Assembly: GCA_963575745.1 (NCBI GenBank)
Contig: CAUYUJ010002714.1
Span: 572,408 to 592,407 of the forward strand
Reading direction: 5' to 3'
DNA from: Prorocentrum cordatum
Taxonomy: Eukaryota; Sar; Dinophyceae; Prorocentrales; Prorocentraceae
Length of the DNA: 20,000 nucleotides
Positions 15,914 to 20,000 of the stretch are shown one piece after another. The position numbers and the translations under genes were made by a program. The notes under the pieces are model-generated. The model ran no database searches, was not told where the DNA came from, and was given only the letters and a program-made list of their open reading frames with translations. Every line of letters begins with the position of its first letter. Position 1 is the stretch's first letter.

Positions 15914-16083
15914 ATTGTTGTTGTTGTTGTTGTTGGTGTTGTTGTTGTTGTTTTTGATGTTGGTGTTGGTGTTGGTGTCGGTGGTGTTGTTGTTGTGGTT
16001 GTTGTTGTTGTTGTTGTTGCTCCTGCTATTGTTGTTGTTGATTGTACCATTGCTGTGTTTGTTGTTGTTGCTGCTGTTGCGTG
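15914..16083. repeat. Degenerate (TTG)n array
   Basis: TTG/GTT triplets with GGTGTT and GATGTT interruptions. It gives Val/Leu or Asn/Thr runs in open frames. Confidence 0.85.
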
Positions 16084-16095
16084 TTCGATATATTC

Positions 16096-16290
16096 CACAA
16101 GCGGCTGTTTGGGCAGCAGGGGATCGTCGTACCGCACTGCGCCCCCTCACCTTCTCCTCCTCATCGATACTATCCTGGGCTGCCGTTTTTATTACATTCT
16201 GCACGTGTCTGGTTTGCAGCAGGGGATAGTCGTACCGCGCCCCTGCCCCTTCGCCTCCTCCTCCCCCTCTTCCTCCATCGAGACTGTCGC
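16096..16290. repeat. About 104-bp tandem duplication
   Basis: A segment with GCAGCAGGGGATCGTCGTACCGC (about 16112-16134) returns as GCAGCAGGGGATAGTCGTACCGC (about 16216-16238). The similarity continues through a CT-rich part to ATCGA.ACT.TC near 16164 and 16278. The second copy ends in the CT-rich stretch before the dioxygenase exon. Confidence 0.75.
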
Positions 16291-16329
16291 GTCCAGCGAG
16301 CTTCGACTGTTCAGCGTGCTTCGGTGGAG

Positions 16330-16880
16330 GGTCTGGGGTGGTTTCGACGTCATCGCACGTCCTGTCGCCAGGAGGTTTTTTGGGGGACCCCGAAGAGGAG
16401 CTGGACTCTGTTTTCGCCAGCTTCCTGTCCAGCCCAGGGTGGAGGGAGATGGAGACGCGGACCTCCCGGCGCCTCTGCGACCAGTACACCTTTGACGGCG
16501 GCCGCGACTCGCCCCCGCCCCCGCACCTCGCCTTTGCCCACGGGTTGGTCCAGAGGCTCATGGGCCGGGTCCAGCAGGGCCTGGTGGACGACGAGGTCGT
16601 GCCCATGTCTCTCTTCTGCAACCTGTACGAGGACGGCGAAGACTCCTGCCCCAGCCACGTCCACGACTGCCGGCAGCTCACGATGTCGCTCGGGGCGGAG
16701 CGCACTCTCACGGTGGAGGGCCGCCCGGTGTGCATGAGGCACGGCGACGTTGTCATCCTGGACGGCGAACGGCACGGAGTGCCGAGGCAGCCTGGCGGGG
16801 CCATGCCGCGGGTCTCGATCAACCTCTTCTTCACGACGGCCCGGGACCTCGCGTCGCGGGAGGTCAGCGTCAACCACCAG
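16330..16880 (+). CDS. AlkB-like 2-oxoglutarate/Fe(II) dioxygenase domain exon
   Basis: The frame encodes an AlkB-type double-stranded beta-helix domain of a 2-oxoglutarate- and iron-dependent dioxygenase. These enzymes oxidise methyl groups on nucleic acids or proteins. In order: VLSPGGFLGDPEEEL (16359-16403), a typical family opening; DQYTFDGG; FCNLYEDGEDSCPSHVHD; SLGAERTL; GDVVILDGERHGVP; and PRVSINLFF. Candidate metal ligands are His 16656-16658 or 16662-16664, Asp 16665-16667, and the distal His 16773-16775. Arg 16809-16811 should bind 2-oxoglutarate. The proximal motif reads His-Val-His-Asp rather than a plain His-x-Asp. The frame is open from 16230 with no in-frame ATG before the domain, so this is an internal exon. 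The 5' edge is uncertain (an AG at 16328-16329 is one option). Conservation fades near 16880, where CAG/GC could be a GC-type donor. Substrate is unknown. Confidence 0.72.
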
Positions 16881-16912
16881 GCCTGGAGTAGTAATCAGCC
16901 ACAGTTCTCTGA

Positions 16913-16996
16913 CCAGGCGTTGGGCCTATCAGCACCCTGCTGCCCCTCTGTACGCAAAACAGCGTCGTTGCCCATTGACATGACCCCAACGCCTGG
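16913..16996. repeat. 12-bp inverted repeat downstream of the dioxygenase exon
   Basis: CCAGGCGTTGGG (16913-16924) and its exact reverse complement (16985-16996) enclose 60 bases, including a small internal CAGCA/TGCTG pair. It lies in the presumed intron or 3' flank of the dioxygenase exon. Confidence 0.7.
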
Positions 16997-17098
16997 TTTC
17001 GAAGAAGAACGAACACGCCACAAAAATAATGTTTGGCGCTTTGCGCGGATTTCTTGGATCCCCGCTGGGCCCTCCTTGGATCCGCGGGGGGGGCGGTT

Positions 17099-17301
17099 GG
17101 ACCTAGGCTGGCGGGCCCTACCATTAAGTCGGGCCTGTCCTTCTACACGAGGAATGCCCCCAAACAGTGCAAGACAGTCTGGGACGGTTCTTCGAGCACT
17201 TCCTTCGAACTTTTTGAATCTTCTGCGACTGTGCCTCGTTGTTCCGCCAAAATCCCCCTGTAGGGGGACAATGCCCGACCTCAGGCTGGCGGGGCCTACG
17301 G
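17099..17301. repeat. Repeated CTGGCGGGCC(C)TAC segment and C/G hairpin
   Basis: GGACCTAGGCTGGCGGGCC (17098-17116) and CGACCTCAGGCTGGCGGGGCC (about 17277-17297) are related copies about 180 bases apart. The second is preceded by the hairpin TCCCCCT-GT-AGGGGGA (17253-17268) and by TTCCGCCAAAA (17242-17252), which also occurs at 14473-14483. Confidence 0.6.
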
Positions 17302-17520
17302 GCGCGGCCGCGGCCGTGGCCGCGGCCTCGGCGCGGCCCCGCGCGGCAGCGGCGGCGGCGCGCCCGCGGGCGCCGCCGAGGAGCCGCCCGCGCCCGAGGA
17401 GCCGCCCCGCGCCGCGGCCGCGCGGGGGGCGCTGGCGCGGCGGCGGCGGCCGCGGCGCCGCCCGCGCAGCGGGCGGAGGCGGCGCCCCGGGCGGAGGGCG
17501 CGCCGCCGCGGCCTGAGCGC
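17302..17520. repeat. Extremely GC-rich GCC/GCG region
   Basis: Almost entirely G and C, dominated by GCG, GCC and CGG triplets, and dense in CpG. Ala/Arg/Pro/Gly frames are open in several readings on both strands, so no coding strand can be chosen from composition. Confidence 0.7.
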
Positions 17521-17563
17521 AGCGGCCCCAGAGGTCCAGCGCATCATTCAAAGCGTGAGCGAC

Positions 17564-17709
17564 CTACCACGCTTTCGCTTCCAGGCAGAACCGAGTCATG
17601 CCACGCGCCTCCTCGTCAAGCGGCCTGGCCAGTACAGGCCGTAGTTTGGCATCGCTTGGTATCTCTTGGAAGCGAGGGTGGTCAAGAGCGAGGTAGGTTT
17701 GTTTGCCCA
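17564..17709 (-). CDS. Minus-strand terminal exon candidate
   Basis: On the minus strand, an acceptor GATGCTAG (AG at plus 17710-17711) is followed by two bases and 47 codons. These run from GKQTYLALDHPRFQEIPSDA through KLRPVLARPLDEEARGMTRF to a TAG stop at 17564-17566. The text is charged, balanced and unlike the repeats around it. The two bases before the first whole codon require an intron that splits a codon after its first base, the same phase as the two exon candidates upstream on this strand. Family unknown. Confidence 0.35.
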
Positions 17710-17810
17710 CTAGCATCGAACACATTCGGGAGGGAATCTTTGACGCACAGCCACACAATGAATCGTCGGTTCCCCAGAAGACATGGGAACGGCCCGCCCC
17801 CGCGCCCTGA

Positions 17811-18000
17811 TCTGGACGCCCGAAATGGGTACGGAAGGAATGGGTACGATGCCCAACGGCAGTTCCTGTTCACGCCGCCGCGGCCCGTGTCCACTCGAGA
17901 CAGGAGGCCGCCTGCCCAACAGCGGCCGTTGTTGGTTCGGGGCAGCATTTGCTGTTGGGCAGTGTGCCCACTGTTTCCGTGCCCCTTTCGGGCGTCCAAG
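17811..18000. repeat. Imperfect 190-bp palindrome
   Basis: The left arm (from CTGGACGCCCGAAATGGGTA at about 17812) is matched by the reverse complement of the right arm (CTTGGACGCCCGAAAGGGGC on the minus strand, from 18000). The pairing continues inwards through GCCCAAC and GGCAG elements on both sides. The centre is near 17905, and there is an unpaired middle of roughly 70 bases. Confidence 0.75.
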
Positions 18001-18239
18001 CCCGCGCCCTGAGCGCAGCGGCCCCAGAGGTCCGCCGCATCGAAAACATTCAGGAGGGACAAAAAAAACACAGACACAATGAATCGTCGATTCCCCAGAA
18101 AACATGGGAACATATGGGGAGTGGGGGGGGGAAGACGAAACACCGAAAGATACGGGAAAATATGGGGAATCTTTCTTTTGGTGTGCATTTATTTGTGTGT
18201 CCTGGGGCCCCTTCAAAAACATCCAGACGGAGGTGCTTC

Positions 18240-18360
18240 GTGCTTTTTCGGCCTCGGGGGGGGCCCTCGCCAGGCCCCAGGGCCGTCAGGATGAAGAACC
18301 GGGCCCCGGAGTGCAGGGGTGCAGGGGTGCCGAGGCCGCCGTGCCAGCTTGGACCTCCAT
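18240..18360 (-). CDS. Minus-strand internal exon candidate
   Basis: On the minus strand a long CTC/CCT polypyrimidine array ends in CCCGAAAG (AG at plus 18361-18362). The following two bases plus codons read GGPSWHGGLGTPAPLHSGAR, then FFILTALGPGEGPPRGRKST, then KHLRLDVFEG. The phase (two bases before the first whole codon) matches the donor of the exon candidate at 18860-19000. The 3' edge is not fixed; possible donors include CGAG/GC and CTCC/GTCTGG, and 18240 is approximate. The reading is Gly/Pro-rich and no domain is recognised. Confidence 0.28.
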
Positions 18361-18366
18361 CTTTCG

Positions 18367-18502
18367 GGAGGAGGGAAGTGGAGGAGGAGGCGGAGGAGGA
18401 GGAGGGAAGTGGAGGAGGAGGAGGAGGAGGAGGAGGAGGAGGAGGAGGGAGGAGAAGGAGGAGGAGGAGGAGGAGGTGGAGGAGGAGGAGGAGGAGGAGG
18501 TG
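18367..18502. repeat. (GGA)n polypurine array
   Basis: About 135 bases of nearly pure GGA/GAG purine on the plus strand, i.e. polypyrimidine on the minus strand. There it lies directly upstream of a predicted splice acceptor. It is the opposite orientation of the CCT array at 12620-12735. Confidence 0.88.
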
Positions 18503-18702
18503 CAGAGGCGCATTGAACAAGAAGGACTGCGTCGGGTCTCTGGGGCGGCGCTGGTCGGCCCGCGCACCGGCGCGGCGGCGCGGCAGCGGCGGCGCTCGCC
18601 GAGGCGGCGCGGAGGGCTCCGGGGTCGCGGCGCGCTCCACTGCTCGCACACTGCCTGCTCGCAAAGCATTTGGGAGGCATCGTGGATCCCCCGCGGCGGA
18701 TC

Positions 18703-18858
18703 AAAACACACACACTGTGGGAAAAAATCTCAAAAAAAACACTGTGCTTTTTTTTGCGTGTGTGTTTTTGTGTGTGTGTGTGTTTTTCCCACAGTGTGTG
18801 TGTGTGTGTGTGTGTGTTTTTTCCCACAGTGTGTGTGTGTGTGTGTGTTTTTCTCCCA
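18703..18858. repeat. TG/CA arrays with CCCACAGTGTG inverted repeats
   Basis: ACACACACACTGTGGGAAAAAA (18706-18726) is the reverse complement of TTTTTCCCACAGTGTGTGT, which occurs twice downstream (about 18784 and 18817). Between them CAAAAAAAACACTGTGCTTTTTTTT is itself nearly self-complementary. The result is nested hairpin potential plus a tandem TG array. Confidence 0.85.
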
Positions 18859-18859
18859 C

Positions 18860-19000
18860 CGGCCATTTGCGAGTTTGACTTTGCGAGTGGTGGAACGCGC
18901 TTGTCCAGCGGCGCGGGCGATGGTTTGGGATCTGCCTTGGCTGGGGCTCTGGGGGGTAGCACGTTGCCCTCGTAGAGGTCCTCCCCCGCCCCCCAGGGTG
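18860..19000 (-). CDS. Minus-strand internal exon candidate
   Basis: On the minus strand the segment starts after TTTGCCACCAG (AG at plus 19001-19002) and ends at GGCCG/GTGGGAG (GT at plus 18858-18859), a good donor. It is 141 bases: two bases, 46 codons and one base, so it enters and leaves at the same phase. The text reads PWGAGEDLYEGNVLPPRAPA, then KADPKPSPAPLDKRVPPLAK, then SNSQMA. It is Pro/Lys/Asp-rich, probably disordered, and distinct from the repeats on both sides. The intron that would follow (about 500 bases) contains the TG array and the polypurine array and ends at the 18361 acceptor in matching phase. Confidence 0.38.
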
Positions 19001-19084
19001 CTGGTGGCAAATCACATCCGTTGCAATCCGCACCCTTCGGAGTCGCGCTGGGTGGCCCGCTGGTCTGATCGGAGGGAAGAGAAG

Positions 19085-19155
19085 TGACACAGATCGATCC
19101 GATCGACCCGATTCGATATCGATTCTGGTGGACCGGATCCGACTTGTTCCCAATT
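19085..19155. repeat. Short GATC/CGAT-rich repeat
   Basis: GATCGATCCGATCGACCCGATTCGATATCGATT recurs at a period of about 9-10 bases (first 20 bases from about 19095). It resembles the larger CGATCTCAC satellite at 10327-10590 in motif content. Confidence 0.6.
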
Positions 19156-19261
19156 TTCGGCGATCCGATAGTTCCCGAGACTCCTGTGCATGGCGTTGTT
19201 GTGCATCCTGGCGCTACGATGCGTTTTCCCAATCTTGTTCGTTTCCTCGCTTTCGGCCTGT

Positions 19262-19282
19262 GGGGGCCCTTCTGGGGCCCCC
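19262..19282. repeat. Hairpin GGGGGCCC-TTCTG-GGGCCCCC
   Basis: A perfect 8-bp G/C stem with a 5-base loop, followed 3 bases later by ACAATAAAAT. A transcript end is possible but unsupported; canonical polyadenylation signals are not reliable in dinoflagellates. Confidence 0.65.
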
Positions 19283-19423
19283 GGACAATAAAATAGCAAG
19301 CTCTTCTGGGGTCGGGACTTGTGGGGCCGTGCACTGACAGAGTCAGATATCTCCGGACGTCTGGGGAGGTCCACGATGCCTCCCCGAGCTGGGGACACGG
19401 GTGTCTCGAGCGGACTCCTCGCG

Positions 19424-19791
19424 CTGGTGGTGATGGTGGTGGTGGTGGTGGTGTCGGTCTGCCTTGTTACTTGTTGCTTCCCTTGGCTCGAATTGCCCGT
19501 CGCCGTGAGGCAGCCCCGTCCTCATGGCATCATCATCATCATCATCAGCATCAGCATCAGCATCAGCATCATCATCATCATCAGCATCATCATCATTATC
19601 ATCATCATCATCTTAATATTTATCTTCATCTTCATCTTCATCTCCATCTTCATCTTCATCTTCATCATCATTATCATCATCATCAGCAGCATCATCACCA
19701 TCATCATCGTCTGCCTTGTTGCTTTTTCTTTCCCCTAGCTCGAGTTGCCCGCCGCCTTGAGTCAGCCGCGCAGCCGCGTCCTCATGGCATC
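19424..19791. repeat. Duplicated module: trinucleotide array plus 80-bp flank
   Basis: A GGT array (19424-19455) is followed by a flank (about 19456-19531) with GTCTGCCTTGTTACTTGTTG, CTCGAATTGCCCG and GTCCTCATGGCATC. A CAT array (19527-19708) is followed by a second copy of that flank (about 19709-19791). The flanks are clearly related, with small indels, while the arrays differ in unit. Confidence 0.85.
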
Positions 19792-20000
19792 GGGTCCTTC
19801 TACAGTGTTCGCCGTGTGTTGGCCTCCCCTGGCCCTCCACGGGCTCCAGAACAACTGTGTGACACGGCCCGGCGTGAAGAGCTCGTCCTGGGGGGAATGC
19901 CCTGGAGACCCGTTGCTCTCAGGACCCGTTTGCTTCGTACAGTGGGGACCCATGCCAAGAAACACCCTGCTCACTGCTTGCCTCCAGGATGCCCTAGGTT
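19792..20000. other. Window end, nothing recognised
   Basis: Moderately GC-rich sequence without a repeat or a convincing coding frame. A 70-codon minus-strand frame (19762-19974) has unremarkable composition and overlaps the repeat flank. Confidence 0.4.

Larger units (their letters stand above)
17512..18111. repeat. Duplicated unit of about 320-500 bp
   Basis: A 26-base segment at 17512-17537 is repeated exactly at 18008-18033. A second segment at 17755-17790 returns at 18076-18111 with two differences (a third, ACATTCGGGAGGG-like piece, at 17724 and 18047). The order is preserved, but the spacing between the two segments differs between copies (about 218 versus 43 bases), so material was gained or lost between them. 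Confidence 0.8.
18672..19385. other. Segment bounded by 15-16 bp inverted repeats
   Basis: GGGAGGCATCGTGGA at 18672-18686 is exactly the reverse complement of 19370-19384, with weaker pairing beyond. The pair encloses about 700 bases that contain the TG-rich hairpins and the 18860-19000 exon candidate. It may be a non-autonomous inverted-repeat element or a coincidental pair. No flanking target-site duplication was recognised. Confidence 0.4.

Noticed and set aside
19282-19295. AATAAA polyadenylation signal
   Set aside because: A six-base match is common by chance and this signal is not a reliable mark in the suspected group; no gene end is supported there.
19319-19738. Ile-rich frame as a membrane protein
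   Set aside because: The isoleucine/serine run comes from the CAT array.

Overview
This window reads as nuclear DNA of a eukaryote, most likely a dinoflagellate. Several signs point that way: high but very uneven GC, no prokaryotic gene packing, many expanded trinucleotide arrays, coding fragments that only make sense as short exons with splice signals, a decayed Ty1/copia element of the kind common in dinoflagellates, and an 11-base exact match to the 3' end of the dinoflagellate spliced leader at 11322-11332. The species cannot be fixed from the sequence. No rRNA, tRNA, CRISPR array or prokaryotic operon was found.

Layout. Positions 1-2450 hold unrecognised, protein-like but frame-broken segments. 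Positions 2637-2818 are a 9-bp tandem repeat with a facing inverted arm. About 2929-9880 is one long, heavily mutated plus-strand Ty1/copia-like retrotransposon. Its parts appear in the expected order, broken by frameshifts and stops: gag start, gag core, eroded zinc knuckle, protease motif, post-integrase segment, reverse transcriptase pieces, RNase H and C-terminal tail. No long terminal repeats were recognised. Positions 9880-10320 are its 3' flank, with a short unrecognised minus-strand reading frame. Positions 10327-10735 are two adjoining short-period satellites.

Positions 10930-12330 hold a gene-poor stretch with the spliced-leader relic, two complementary GAC/GTC arrays, and a five-copy tandem repeat of about 80 bp. 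Positions 12523-13239 carry a phase-consistent three-exon gene candidate whose first intron is largely a CCT array. Positions 13399-15330 are repeat-dominated: a GTA/GTT array and a GTT array with related 3' flanks, an AT-rich island, and a roughly 190-bp tandem repeat. Positions 16330-16880 hold the clearest conserved coding exon, an AlkB-like 2-oxoglutarate/Fe(II) dioxygenase domain on the plus strand. From about 17.5 to 19.0 kb, three minus-strand exon candidates of one possible gene lie among palindromic, duplicated, polypurine and TG-rich repeats. The window ends in a duplicated 'trinucleotide array plus flank' module (19424-19791).

The recognisable biology is a dead retroelement and one dioxygenase exon; no complete intact gene can be claimed. 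The main interest is how simple-sequence arrays are arranged: next to predicted splice acceptors, at the head of recurring flanking modules, and in facing complementary pairs. All homology statements come from reading motifs by eye and were not checked by database search.
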